DNA of 64,000 nt from Paralvinella palmiformis (taxonomy: Eukaryota; Annelida; Polychaeta; Terebellida; Alvinellidae): the NCBI GenBank assembly GCA_025642065.1, contig JAODUP010000669.1:339501-403500 (forward strand). The letters are read 5' to 3'. Positions 1 through 12,115 of the stretch are shown here, in pieces. Under the pieces are notes generated by a model that had not been told where the DNA came from, ran no database searches, and was given only the letters and a program-made list of their open reading frames with translations. Every line of letters starts with the position of its first letter. Positions within the stretch are counted from its first letter, which is position 1. A program made the translations under genes and the position numbers.

Positions 1-785
1 AGTCAAAATCACTGATAGTATAGAACCATAACACTGTACAGTGCCCGGTCCCCAAAGCTAATACTAAATTCTGTGCAATTTTCAGATTTAATTTTTACCT
101 CGTACCTTTTGTATCTGTCCATCATTTCTGACAGCATATAGGTTATACTATCATATTTTAATCAGTTAAATCCTGCTGTTGCATTCTTTTTTAAATATAC
201 TTGGGACTGAATTTTAACAATAATGTATTAAATTGGATTAAACTTAAAGAATGAATCTGCTGATATATTTTAAAAATAAATGTGAATATAAGAATAATGT
301 TAGCCTTATATGATGCATTGCATTTATCAGCCGTTTCTTTTGGGATGTTTAAAATAAATCCAGAAACAACTGCTAACTCTGTGGTTGGCATATATGAATC
401 TTATTGTTAGACTTAATAAAAGTTCATTTGTCTGGATTTTGACAAAATGAGGTACATCCTGCAACTGCTTATGGACTTAGTTAGTAAAGGACAGTCAACA
501 GTCTTATATGGCTTCATTTTGATAGTTAATATATCTGTATCCATGCATGTGTGTTAACCTAAATGAGTCATGAGATATAGGATAATCAGCCTTTTCAATA
601 GCAGGTGAGCTGCTTTCTAATTCTTGTAAGGGGTCATCTACTCTATTCCCAACTGAAAAGGTTGAGAATATTTCTCACTCAGAATTTCATAAGGAACAAT
701 ATCTTAATCGTATGTCTGAAGAATGATTATTGTTGAGGCTAAACAAAACAGTGATTCATTTGTTTCTCTATTTTGTTCTTAATAG
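1..785. other. non-coding, probably intron of IWS1
   Basis: No exon or repeat is recognisable here. The first visible IWS1 exon (786) opens in phase 1 after a conserved Gly, so a start exon must lie upstream of the window or be too short to identify. The sequence is AT-rich and has no long ORF. Confidence 0.4.
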
Positions 786-3700
786 GTGATACAACACCAA
801 CCCAAGATGAAGAAGAAGTGACATATCATCAAGACAATGTGTACATGCCTGATTTAATGGATAGCTTTCTGCTCAATCAAGGTTAGTTGACGCCTTGAGA
901 GGTCTGTATAATACAAACTTTTAGCAAGTCCGATAAGCTGCTGTTGTTCTCAAATGGGTCACTCAATTGTGGATGTATTGTTTCATAAAAAGCAGTGGGA
1001 AATTAAGTTAAATAATAGGACTGTTATGTGAATGTTCTGTTGTGTTTCTCACTATACCACACACAAGAAATATGTTCTGTAAAAGTGTAATTGACAGTTC
1101 AGCAGATCAGCTGGTTGAGTTAATAGACTTTTTAGAAATGTAGATTTGGCTGTCAATAGAAAATGGGCTGCCTTCTTTCAGTCTAAGGCCATGTAGTTTA
1201 AAAACAATGTGTATTATATTTAGAAGAGGAAAAACATGCAGCAGTTTACAGTGTAATCTTATACAAACTAGAGAAATGTGGAATTGTCAGTATTGTATAT
1301 GGAGGATTAGGCATTCATCAGTGAATTACCATTACACACATATAAATATAATGCAGTCTTTCCATGCAATCAACAGGTGCTACACCGACCCAAGATGAAT
1401 CAACTGGGCACTTCAGTTTAGATGTCCCACTCAGTTCTGAGCAGGTATGTAAATACTTTTCATTTTTGCCAGTTAGTTGTGGATAAATAGAATTTTAGGC
1501 AGCATCCTTATAGCTTTGGTGCTAATCTATGAAATTATGTTTTATTTCAGATGAATTACAACCCACAAAGTCCAGTAAATGCTGTTTATGGTTACGGTGA
1601 TTCCCACTCACCGCAAATATCAGCAGAATCAATTAATGCTAGTCCTGCAGATGAACTCTCCAATGTAGAGAGTCCAGAAGATGTGGGTTCGCATGCAGGT
1701 GATGCTGCCCAGGATGGTCATCCGGATCAGTACAACATCGAAGACTATGGGGGTCTGGAGCAGGTGGACCAATATACACCATCGAGTCCAGTCATGGAGA
1801 TGTATGCTGATGAGGCACAGAGCCCCGAACCTGGAATGCAGAGACCAGATAGTTCTGGAGTAAATGAGCAAGTTTTTGATGTGATAATGGATGAAATCCA
1901 ATCTGATAACCAACTGTTTGGAGGTAATGATAATGAGGGTCCGGCAAGTCCACTATCTCCACAAGATGGCTACACTCCAGCCAGCCCTGATGGACACCTG
2001 TATACTCCTGCTAGCCCACCTCGAAGTATGTCACCTCCTGCTAGCCCAGCTGGTAGTATGTCTCCTCCGGCGAGCCCAGCTGGTAGTATGTCACCTCCTG
2101 CTAGCCCAGCTGGTAGTATGTCTCCTCCTGCTAGCCCAGCTGGTAGTATGTCGCCTCCTGCTAGTCCAGCTGGTATTATGTCACCTCCTGCTAGCCCAAC
2201 TGGTAGTATGTCTCCTCCTGCTAGTCCAGCTGGTAGTATGTCACCTCCTGCTAGTCCAGCTGGTAGTATGTCTCCTGCTGCTAGCCTACAGGGCCCTATG
2301 TCTCCAGCTGGTACTGTGTCACCACCTGCCAGTCCAACAGGTAGCATATCTGCTCCTGCTAGTCCAACTGGTAGTCAGGATGGTCCAGCCAGTCCTGATG
2401 GTAGTATTCGAAGTGGCTCAAGGTCAAGAAGTGGATCTCGTGCTAGTGTGAGGAGTGGTTCTCAGAGATCTTGGAGTCATTCTGGATCTAGAAGTAGGTC
2501 TCGTTCACGAAGTGGTTCACCTGGGAGCAAGGGCAGCCGTTCTAGATCCAGAAGTGGTTCAAGATCAGGATCTCAGTGGTCAGGAAGGTCCAGGAGTGGC
2601 TCTCCTAGGTCAGGGAGTGGTTCACCAAGATCCAGAAGTGGCAGCAGATCCAGATCTGGGAGTGGTTCTCCACGATCGAGAAGTGGATCTCAACGGTCCA
2701 GGAGTGGATCTTCACGTTCCAGGAGCAGATCTCCAAGATCAAGGAGTGCTAGCCGATCAAGGAGTGGGTCCCCGCGGTCAAGGAGCGTCAGCAGATCGAG
2801 ATCTAGAAGTGGTTCTCCAGTGAGTGTGAGAAGTGTCCATTCGAGAAGTGAGCCAGATGGACCTTCAAGTCCGACTAGGTATAATAAGTTTGACGTCATT
2901 GGATCTTGTCCAGCTTTATATACTATATTTTACTCGCTTTAGACAGGGATAGAAAATCTTCTCTATTTGTTGAATGACAATTTTGATGAAGTCTGATTCT
3001 TATAAATTGGATGACAAAATGGGGGGAGGTATATAGCCATCCAAGAGATTTTTGTTGCTGTATGTTAATGATAAATCGTGTCAAAATTGTGCTTTATCAG
3101 CGGTTGTTATCTCCACTGGAGAGTGTTTTCTGTGTTGTATAGCTAGATCTGTTGTCAAAGATTATGTTCATTCAATGGAGTTTAGGACATTAGTTTTCCA
3201 TAATTATGGAAAATTGCTGGGATGTGTGTTCCCTAGGGAGTTGTGGGTGTTCCCAATAATGCATAAGTTAGAGCACTTCGATGCAAACCTCCAGGTTGTG
3301 GGTTCAAATCTGGTTCCTGTAAACTGTGTTTGTGGGATTTGTTTTCCCTGTGGGTTTCACTCATACCCCCAGCTGCATTTAGCTGACGTTGCTCATGATT
3401 CTATCGAAATGCAATATTTTCAAAGTTACTTTTGAGCAAAGCCATGCTCATCCCTGTTTATATATACAAATCAATGTTGAGATTTGGGTGACACAATAAA
3501 GAAAATGGCTAGATTATCAGACTTGCCCTAATAAATGGTCTACCAAGCAGGTGCATTTTGAATAAAGTAGCCCAATACAGACCCAGATGATATTTAACCT
3601 TTGGGATCAGTACAGGAAAAAACCTGTTACAGCACATTGGACAATAAATGCTGAATGTGCTGTAGTCTTGCTGACAAATTAAACCATCAGCTCAATTAAT

Positions 3701-6700
3701 ACTGTTTATATTTATTACATGGCAGCCGTAGTTCCTATCTGATATATTCTGTTCTTTTCAGAGAGTCTGATCTTGATGAGGATCTTAAAAAAACTGCAGG
3801 TTTGTGTCCGCTTCAAATGTGCTAATCACAGATCCAAGCAATCATGTTTTCTGTTTTTAAATAGTTTTAATGTGTGTCAAACTGATGTTAGTGTTATCAC
3901 ATTTTAACATCATCTTCATTTGGCAGCAAAGGGGAGAGCAAACGAAGAAGATGGCTCTGATAAAGGGTAAGATGTTAATACTAATTATGTATATCAGTGC
4001 AAACTAGTTTATCTATAAGTGTAGAAACTACATTTTAGTGACAATTATATTTATAAATAAAAAGGAGACCATTTGATACAAAGATATGATATGCCTTTTG
4101 TTTTAATGATTTGTGTATAGGCAGATCACTATTTGAAGCATGACCTCCGTTTGACTTCTCTTCTTGATTTTCCTTTGGGCAAGTCTATGGGAGTCAAATT
4201 TTCCCAAAAGAAATCCCACACGAGAACTGGATATTTTTGAATGAAATAAAGTACTCCTCACAGTCCTCAGAATTCTTCAGTTTATTACATTTGTTATAGT
4301 ACATGTTTTCTGATTGGCCAGTTAGGTTATGTTAATGCTGTTTTATCCAATCGCTGCTTGTCAGTTTCATTTTATCAATTCCATTTGGTCAATTCCACAT
4401 CAAATTTATCAATTCCAATTCAAATAAAACAAATTCAATTCCAATTCTGTTTTACCTACTAATATTTACCATGAGTTGGTACTCTTGAGTACCTACTTGG
4501 AATATCTACTCCGAGTGGTTTATTTTTGAAGTCGGATTTTCATGGAAGAAATATTTCTGATTTAAAAAATTAAATGATAAATAAATTTAAGGATTTAATT
4601 TTTTGTAGGAAACATTTTTTTTTTAATAATCAAAGTGAATTGACCCCATGTCTGCTGCTTGTTGGTACTGAGTCAGTATGGCAGCTAAATGACAGCCAAG
4701 GTTCCCAAAAGCATGACTGATTAAAGATAACAAAGTGATTTTATTTTACTTTTTATTATTTATATATATATAGATAGATAGTTGTTGGCCATAGCCCACA
4801 TATAATCTAATGACATGCCTTTCTTTGTACCCTTGGTTAATAACACAAAATATGTTATTTGAAAGCTTAGATTTCTTCCATAAAGAAAGACATCTAAAAA
4901 TGGGTGTTACAGAAGTTAGTATTTTCATTATAATCATGTGGTGAAGTGAAAATATATCAATGGAGAAGGTCTAAGGGTGGAGTGATGTATTGACATGAAG
5001 GAAATATATGTTCAATTTATATAACTACTAAATGTGCTGCATTCATAAATCTTCAAATATTGTTCCATTTAAAAATGGCAATGGCTCGAATATCTTAATG
5101 GCTGTAGTCATTTAAAGCAGTATTACTGGTGGCATAATGTCTTATAATTACATGTTTCACATTGCACATTAAAGAAATACAAAATGATAATTTTGAAAGA
5201 TGAGTTTTTTGTAACTGATTTTGTGTGTGAAAATGTCTTCAGGATGCCCTTCAAGGCTCACTAGTGTTTTACCTTTTTTATACATAAAGCAATCATGATG
5301 ATGATGATCGTGCTAGCAGCAATAGATTAAATAAAGTGATAGTTGGGGTTGACAAAGGATCAAAAGCCACGTGTAATTAACCACCTCCAATACTGTCCAC
5401 CAAAATGCCTCCCCCCACTCTAATGCCATCCCACGACAATGCCAACTTTCAACCAGGTCCCAAAGTTGGCATAAAAATGAGGTTAGACTATATATCCATT
5501 TAACTTTGATCCATTGGCTCTTTTAGTTCTGCTGTTGGTGAACTTATTGCAGACATCTTTGGAGAGAGTGATGAGGATGAGGAGTTTGAGGTGAGTAATG
5601 TGTTACAGCTAATGATATAAAACTGTCCTGAGTCAGCCATAAAAACAGCATGTTCCATGTTGATGTGCAAAATATGTGCATAATGCATTCACACATTTTT
5701 GTATCTTTTCGGGTAGGGTTTTGGAGCAGAGGATGTTGAAGCTCATGCCATGAAAGACAAAGCTAAGACAGCCACTGGTAAGTGGCATTTTGTGTGTGTG
5801 TGTGTGTGTCAATGCTATTATGTTCTACCAAACATATCAGGGTTCGTAAAATGACTTATGTAAAGCTTATTCAAATATGACATCCCTGTGAAGGTCTATA
5901 TATGATTTGATGTGTTATATTTTCAGCTGTGACATCAGATGTAGAGAGTGCAAGTGGAGAACCGGAAGGACAGGTCCTTCCCACATTATCTGATGAAGAC
6001 GATGATGATGAGATAAGGAAATCAAATAGAGAGTAAGCTGTTCCATACAGTCATATATTACTTCAGTTTGAAGATGCTAACAATAGCAGAATTCTCACTG
6101 GATTCGAATATTCTGTAAAAATATAGAAGTTACGGAACATTGTCAGTGATTAGTGGGGCACCTCCATGGTCGAACTGGTAGTACAGTTGGCCACATATCT
6201 GTACCACTTGAGTTGAAATCTTAGTGTGGACATCTACATCTATGAAAGGTGTTTCATCTTTCTCTTCTACCCATTATTTTGGAGGCCAATTGTCACGTTT
6301 AGCCTACTATGTTGACAAAAGTGGCCGTAAATATATAAAAATTTATTATCACCATTGTGAGTGATTGGAGTCATCCATGACAATGCCTGGACAATATTAA
6401 CAGTTGCCAGGTAATTTGTGGATAGGTCAGAAATAATATGAGGTAAATAATGTCAAATGTTTGATTGGACTACTGAAGTTCTGTTATTTTATTATCACAT
6501 TTAAGTAATGTCATTCTAATATTTAAAGCCTATTCAGAACGGTGATAGATCTTGAAAATATCTCTTTTAATACATTACTGTTCGTTTGTGAGAAGTTTAT
6601 ATTTACATCTGGCTGTACTAAGGCACTTGAGAGATTTATTTTACAATTAATCATGTACTTCGAGTGATCTGTACTATCTGCTTTTAACTTAAGATGAATA

Positions 6701-8194
6701 TTCATGCAGTACTTTACAAACAAGATGTTAGACGGGTGATAACAAAATTAGTTTTATAATGAACTAACCATTTGACACTATACATATTGTTAATGTTTTG
6801 CTCTTCTTTGTTGTTGTAACTTTCAGAGACTTCGTTTCTGATTTTGATGTAATGTTACAAAAGAAAAAAGAAGAAATGCGAAGACGACGACGGAAGCGTA
6901 AAGATGTTGACATAATCAATGACAATGATGACCTAATAGCTGCCATGACACAGAACATGAAGAATGCTGCTGAGGTAATCATGACAGTTTGTCATATTTT
7001 ATTAGGCAGTGAGTATTCACTGGTATCACAATAATATCTTGAAATGATGGAGCACAGTGGATTACCAAAGTCTCTGTCCTTGACAAAGCTCTCCTCAGAA
7101 CCTATTTAAAGAAGATATCTTTCTTTAAAAAAAAATTAATACTCAATGGAAGCTCAGTGATAAATGAATTCAGATAAACTTCTGTCTGTTCAGTCAGTTA
7201 TGGTTTCGAACAGTTTACTGGAAGATGTTGAAAACAAGGTGATGTGGAAACTTCTAACTCCTTATAATGAAATACCTATGATTTCTGGATCTGTGACTAG
7301 AGTATTATATCGGGGTTCCCAAGTGTCCTGGAAAACTTGGAAAATAACAAATTCATTTTCCAGAGCCTGGAAATGTCCTTGAATTTTTGCAAAATCAGGA
7401 AATGTCCTGGAAATAGTATTGCCTGTAAATAATTCACTTACAACAAAATGCCCATGAATAAATATTATGCCTGTAGAAGAAAAAGAATACTAGTACATAG
7501 TCATGATATCCCATGTTAAAATTTAAATAAAAGTGGGTGGATCAGACAGCTAGAAGGGGTGAGGAGGAGGCTGTACCATAAAAATGTCAATAATCGATCA
7601 TACATTGAATAAATATGATATGCTTTTTCACAAGTATCTTGATTTATTACCTTTAAATCTTGTATACTTTATCTTGGAAAATGGTAATTCTTGGCTGTGG
7701 GAACTATGTATATGCTTTTCAGATAAATATTATCATGCACATATCACTTTCATATGCAGCAAGACAGAGAACTGAATAGTAACAGAAAACCTGCCATAAT
7801 GAAGTTGAAATTGTTGCCAAAAATTATGAAACAGTTGAAAAAGTAAGTGGAAAAACCTATTTTATAAATAAATTTTGTTCATGCCACTGTGTATGTTTTA
7901 ACCATAAATTTGTAGTGTGCGTATTTTGATCTCTTTAATTTCTGAATTCTGTTATTTGATATAATTTTGGTTTTATTTTCACTTTTACCATTTGGTTTGT
8001 TTACTTTGTACAGGGCAGACCTCCACGAGTCATTCCTCGAATGTAATGTTCTCAGTGCTATGACTGTAAGTTAAAAGGATATCCTCATTTGGTTAATGTT
8101 TCCTTCATTCTGCATATTTTACTGTGATGCCTTTGATTTTATTATTAGTAAATATTACATGGTCTTTCTAGACAAGCAAGTGAAAAATCGAGCA

Positions 8195-8229
<35 letters not shown>

Positions 8230-11200
8230 CGAGCCAAAACAAAATTACCTGTTTTTGCTGATGTGTTGTTAAAACTTAAAACACTCGCTATCTGTTTTGG
8301 TAAAAATTATACACAGCTTTTGGTGGTGTAGCAATTGTTATAGGTCTCCAGGTTAGCATTTAAAGCTACGTTTATGGGTTGTTACATTAGGGAGTCACCC
8401 TCAACCATATGCCCCACTTCTGACCATCACTTAGGCTAAATAAACCACTCACTTGCTCTATATACAATATTGATTAGATTGTGACCATGTTGTGGAATAA
8501 AGTTTAAAGGGACAGTCCACCCTGAGAAAATATTTATTAAATATGTAATGCTTAGAACAGTAACCAAAAAGTCCACAATAATAATCACGAAATATACCTG
8601 ATATCATAGATATATGGAAATATTCCAAATTACCGGGAGCCGGATCCAAAGGCGGGAAGGATAAAATTGAAATGCTGCAACGTCACATTGGCACTCTTTA
8701 GACTGACGTAAATTATAGTTTCTCCTGAACATTAATTTATCAGCCATTTTGAATAATCTTCCTCTTGTCAGGTTCCTTCTGGCGCAAATCGATATGGTTG
8801 TATGTCATTCATGACGTAATTTTAACAAGATAATGCCGTTCTGGAATAATTCTTTGCTCACACTTGTTTACATGCTTCTGTATGGGCTCTACAGACTTCA
8901 GGTCAACCGGACACGCTGAAGTGACGTCAGCATTCAGTAGCTTCGAGTATCTGTCTAGCTTCAAAATGGCGGCACCTGTAGGCCATTAAAAGATGATTAA
9001 TCAGCACTTTGAACTGGATTATTTAATATGTGGGTGATCGTTTACACATTTTGACATTATTTATGATATTTGTGAGTATAGCTGTATTAGATCTCCAAAT
9101 TTTAAATGAAGGTGGACTATCCCTTTAAATAGACCCCTGATCACCTTTTGCAGTTTTTCAAAAAGTAACATGAGGGTCAGTACGGTGTTTGTAAATGATA
9201 ATAAACAATAATGTGTCAATACAACGGGGTCTTCATCTGGTATACATGTCAGTATGTTTTGTTTTATTTATTTTGCCATAAGACAAATGTATGCATGTGT
9301 GGATATATATATATATATATATATATGTGTGCATGTGTGCTTGTTTAAATTTATTTGTGTGTGTGTGTATAAATATGTGTGTGTGTGTGCTTGTTTAAAA
9401 AATGTATGTGTATGTGTGTATGTATATATATATATAAGATAAGATAATTTATTTTGGGTAACATGGTATATAATATACATTACATAAGAATATATATATA
9501 TAGTACAGATATTTCACTTGAAAACATTGTCTAGTGTTTGTTTTCACCATTCTAATTTTCTGACAATTATGAGCATATTGATGTTTGAATGTCTATCTAA
9601 TTGAACACTCTAATATTATAAAAGCATACCAAAATTGAATTCCACTTCCTTAAATAAGCTGCAGCTTAGTTTATTAAGAACTTATTTATATTCATATAAC
9701 ATTATCTATTTAACGATGTACTGAGGCTGTATACAGCTGCTGAATCTATTTGATAATTACATTACTCTGGTGCACATTTTATAGGAATGGTTAGCTCCAT
9801 TACCTGATAAAAGTCTACCACATTTAAAGATCAGAGAGGAATTCTTAAAACAGCTGATGGAGGTATGTAGAGTTTTCCCTAATTTAATGTAAAGCCAATT
9901 TTTTCTATATTAATTTTTATGTGTCTATATAGTTTACTAATTGTTTGTGGTTTTTCTTCTTTAAATGTATCCATGGAGATGGATTTCGAATAAAAACTGA
10001 GTTATTATATTTAATAATCTGTGGCTTCATTTTTTTATAGTTTCCACCTATAAATAGAGAGCTATTAAAGAGCAGTGGTATTGGCAAAGCTGTTATGTAT
10101 TTATATAAACACCCAAAGGAATTGCGCAGTAATAAATACATTGCTGGGAAACTGATAAGTAAGTAAATGTGACACACATCAGTACATGATATACATATAA
10201 ATACATTGCTCGGAAACTGATAAGTAAATAACTGTGACACACATCAGTACATGATATACATATAAATACATTGCTCGGAAACTGATAAGTAAATAAATGT
10301 GACACACATCAGTACATGATATACATATAAATACATTGCTCGGAAACTGATAAGTAAGTAAATGTGAGACACATCAGTACATGATATACATATAAATACA
10401 TTGCTCGGAAACTGATAAGTAAGTAAATGTGACACACATCAGTACATGATATACATATAAATACATTGCTTGGAAACTGATAAGTAAGTAAATGTGACAC
10501 ACATCAGTCCATGCTTTATACTGCTTTCGTATGTGCATTATGTATTGTATGTTAATTATTTAAACAAAAAGTCATGCTGATTATTTTTTTTAAACACGTA
10601 TGTTAACAGTATAAATTGATCATTTAAGGATTACAAGTGTTTGTCTGCGTGGCTTATCTGTAAATAAATTTGTGTATGTATACGTGCATACAATGGAAGA
10701 ATAGATTATATAATAAAATGAGTACTAATTCTTTGTTGACTGATTTCATTTCAGATGAATGGTCACGACCTATTTTCAATTTGACCTCAAATTACAAGAA
10801 TTTATCTCGTGAAGAGAGAGAGGAAAGAGATTATGAACAGCTGCCAAAGAAGAGGAAGCTTACGTAAATATACTTTATAAAAGCTGCCTCTATAACAAAT
10901 AACATGTTACATCATTGTATATCTCGTACTGATTTATTTATTTTCCACAACAGTTTGGAGGGAAGCCAGACACCACGACGAGACATTGATAGAGCTCTGA
11001 CTGGAGAGGACCAGTATGTTTTAATTTAAATTGATTTGATTGTCGTATTTTTTACTTAGAAGCTCAAATAATTCTCAGAAAAAGCTGATAATTAAAAAAG
11101 TAATGAATCAGAATTTTTCTACAATAAATAAAGTTATGAAATAAAATGTGTATTTCATACAATGTAATAACAATTAAGATAAATTTGGTTGTTTTATTAA

Positions 11201-11639
11201 CTATATTTATTTCCCTTCACAAATATATGCAAGTTACATTGTTTCTTGTTTTTTTATAATAGAGCACTAAGACCTGGGGATCCTGGTTATGTAATGAGAG
11301 CCCGTGTACCTCAACCATCAAAGAAAGACTACGTTATTCGGCCAAAATGGGTTGTGGATGAGCGGCCAAGTGTAAGTGATATATGTTTAATGTGGACTGA
11401 AGTGAAAGTGATGTTAAATGTAAAAAGGTAGGAGCATATCTTTACCACGTAGTGTTTATTTCTTGTCATATTGTCACTGATGTTTGGTAAGCTTTTCCTT
11501 TTTGATGTTGTAGGGCTCAGGTAAAAAGGAACTGAACAGATTTGAGAAACGTCTGAAAGATATCAAGGACAAGAAGAGAAACCAGAAGATGCAGAGAGCT
11601 GTTAAAATTAGTATTGAGGGTAGAAACATGAGGTTATAG
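786..11639 (+). CDS. IWS1: IWS1-like transcription elongation factor (5' partial, 17 exons)
   Basis: IWS1 binds SPT6 and the elongating RNA polymerase II complex in the nucleus and links it to mRNA processing and export. Exons read from splice sites and phases: 786-881, 1377-1444, 1551-2878, 3762-3799, 3927-3966, 5527-5590, 5717-5777, 5927-6032, 6827-6974, 7760-7842, 8014-8065, 9785-9862, 10041-10158, 10755-10863, 10954-11013, 11263-11371, 11514-11639 (stop TAG). All junctions keep frame and give about 894 residues; human IWS1 has about 819. Visible: TPTQDE near the N-terminus, SP-repeat and RS-rich disordered region, the TIM-like LIADIFGES with acidic tail (5527-5590), then [13 protein letters not shown], and the TND helical bundle from 6827 on ([20 protein letters not shown]). 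The C-terminus ([22 protein letters not shown]) matches the family. The ATG at 1551 opens an internal exon and is not the start. The start exon is missing. Identity is secure; exon ends are inferred from consensus sites. Confidence 0.93.
2028..2375 (+). repeat. in-frame 30-bp coding minisatellite ([10 protein letters not shown] decapeptides)
   Basis: Eight near-perfect 30-bp units run from 2028 to 2267, followed by degenerate units to about 2375. Each encodes [10 protein letters not shown]. Most differences between units are synonymous (tct/tca/tcg, gct/gcg), and every unit keeps two SP sites. It lies inside the large IWS1 exon and has no counterpart that I recall in vertebrate IWS1. Confidence 0.85.
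2400..2860 (+). repeat. RS/GS-rich low-complexity coding region of IWS1
   Basis: About 150 codons made almost wholly of Arg, Ser and Gly ([16 protein letters not shown]) with scattered Pro. It resembles the RS domains of splicing factors and is probably disordered and phosphorylated. It follows the SP decapeptide array directly in the same exon. Confidence 0.8.
3255..3410 (+). repeat. tRNA-like SINE fragment (family C) in IWS1 intron
   Basis: A head resembling a tRNA gene (tagagcacttcgatgcaaac, then ggttgtgggttcaaatctgg, which is B-box like) is followed by a body that resembles the copies near 8.35 and 24.75 kb. The match is by eye and partial. Confidence 0.35.
6153..6345 (+). repeat. tRNA-derived SINE, family A, copy 1
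   Basis: Shares with the copy at 11,928 the head acctccatgg..aa.tggt, the internal ttggccacatat, a body with gtgtttcatcttt, and the tail tttagcctac..tgt..acaaaagtggcc. The A-box-like TGGTCGAACTGG is recognisable; the B box is decayed. It lies in an IWS1 intron. Confidence 0.65.
8340..8470 (+). repeat. SINE-like fragment (family C), copy 2
   Basis: The stretch gggagtcaccct ... ggctaaataaaccac matches the copy near 24.78 kb (gggagtcactct ... ggctaaacgaaccac). It lies just upstream of the MITE at 8503. Confidence 0.35.
8503..9129. mobile_element. MITE-like element with terminal inverted repeats
   Basis: The ends are inverted repeats: TTTAAAGGGACAGTCCACC at the left and, read on the other strand, TTTAAAGGGATAGTCCACC at the right (one mismatch in 19). 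The outer TTTAAA is palindromic and may include a TTAA-type target duplication. There is no coding capacity, and the length is about 627 bp. It sits in the IWS1 intron between exons 8014-8065 and 9785-9862. The superfamily cannot be fixed from the ends alone. Confidence 0.7.
9303..9440. repeat. (TA)n/(TG)n microsatellite cluster
   Basis: Alternating (AT)n and (GT)n tracts with TTTAAA interruptions. The ORFs read across it are low-complexity artefacts. Confidence 0.85.
10134..10513 (+). repeat. 65-bp minisatellite spanning an IWS1 exon-intron junction
   Basis: Units begin at 10134, 10199, 10264, 10329, 10394 and 10459, exactly 65 bp apart and nearly identical. The first unit holds the last 25 bases of exon 10041-10158 and the authentic donor (ataa, then gtaagt at 10159). 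The other five are intronic copies of exon end, donor and intron start. The last unit decays at about 10513. Confidence 0.9.
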
Positions 11640-11927
11640 CATGTGTTAATGTTTTGTCATAAGCATTATTAGATTGCACTTGTACTTCTCTGGCTACATC
11701 TATACTGAACAGAATTAAAAACACCAGTTTTTTGTCATCTATAAAAAAAAACAATATCCTTCTGATAATATGCATATGGCATTATTTCAAATGTGTATCA
11801 GTGTATATCAGCACAATTCATATCAATCTCAACTGGGGCTGGAAGGTGAGGCTTGGTTGGTACAATATGTGCGAAGATTATTGAACTGACAAAAGAAACA
11901 ATGTTACGCATTCTAAAGCATGACATC
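11640..11927 (+). other. start of the IWS1 3' UTR
   Basis: Untranslated sequence directly after the TAG stop, with no other feature seen. AATAAA hexamers lie downstream, for example at 12853 and 14278, so the poly(A) site cannot be set. Confidence 0.5.
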
Positions 11928-12115
11928 GGGTACCTCCATGGCCTAAATGGTGACGCGATTGGCCACAGATATGTAGCACCTTGGTTCAAACCCCGGCCGG
12001 GCTATATCAAAAATGGTGTTTCATCTTTCACCGTCTTGTTACCTTTGGATGTCACTCGGCCCATTTAGCCTACCTTGTGCACAAAAGTGGCCCTGTAAAA
12101 CAGCAACATTTACAT
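11928..12115 (+). repeat. tRNA-derived SINE, family A, copy 2
   Basis: A clear tRNA-like head with A-box-like tggcctaaatggtgacgcg and B-box ggttcaaaccc. The tail gcctaccttgtgcacaaaag is shared with the copy at 6153 and, inverted, with the one near 62.63 kb. Confidence 0.75.

Noticed and set aside
1629..2823. Alternative-frame ORFs across the SP/RS exon of IWS1
   Set aside because: They are shadows of the repetitive coding frame; only one frame joins in phase to conserved flanking exons.
3052..3435. 127-codon plus-strand ORF
   Set aside because: It lies in an IWS1 intron and overlaps a SINE-like fragment; no motif is recognisable.
9254..9480. Tyr/Ile/Val/Cys-rich ORFs on both strands
   Set aside because: Translations of (TA)n and (TG)n microsatellites.
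10093..10500. Overlapping minus-strand ORFs with repeated [17 protein letters not shown] peptides
   Set aside because: They are translations of the 65-bp minisatellite; each ends or begins at the unit period and shares no coding signal.
10134..10513. CRISPR-like array
   Set aside because: The units are contiguous 65-bp tandem copies without variable spacers, in a eukaryotic intron.
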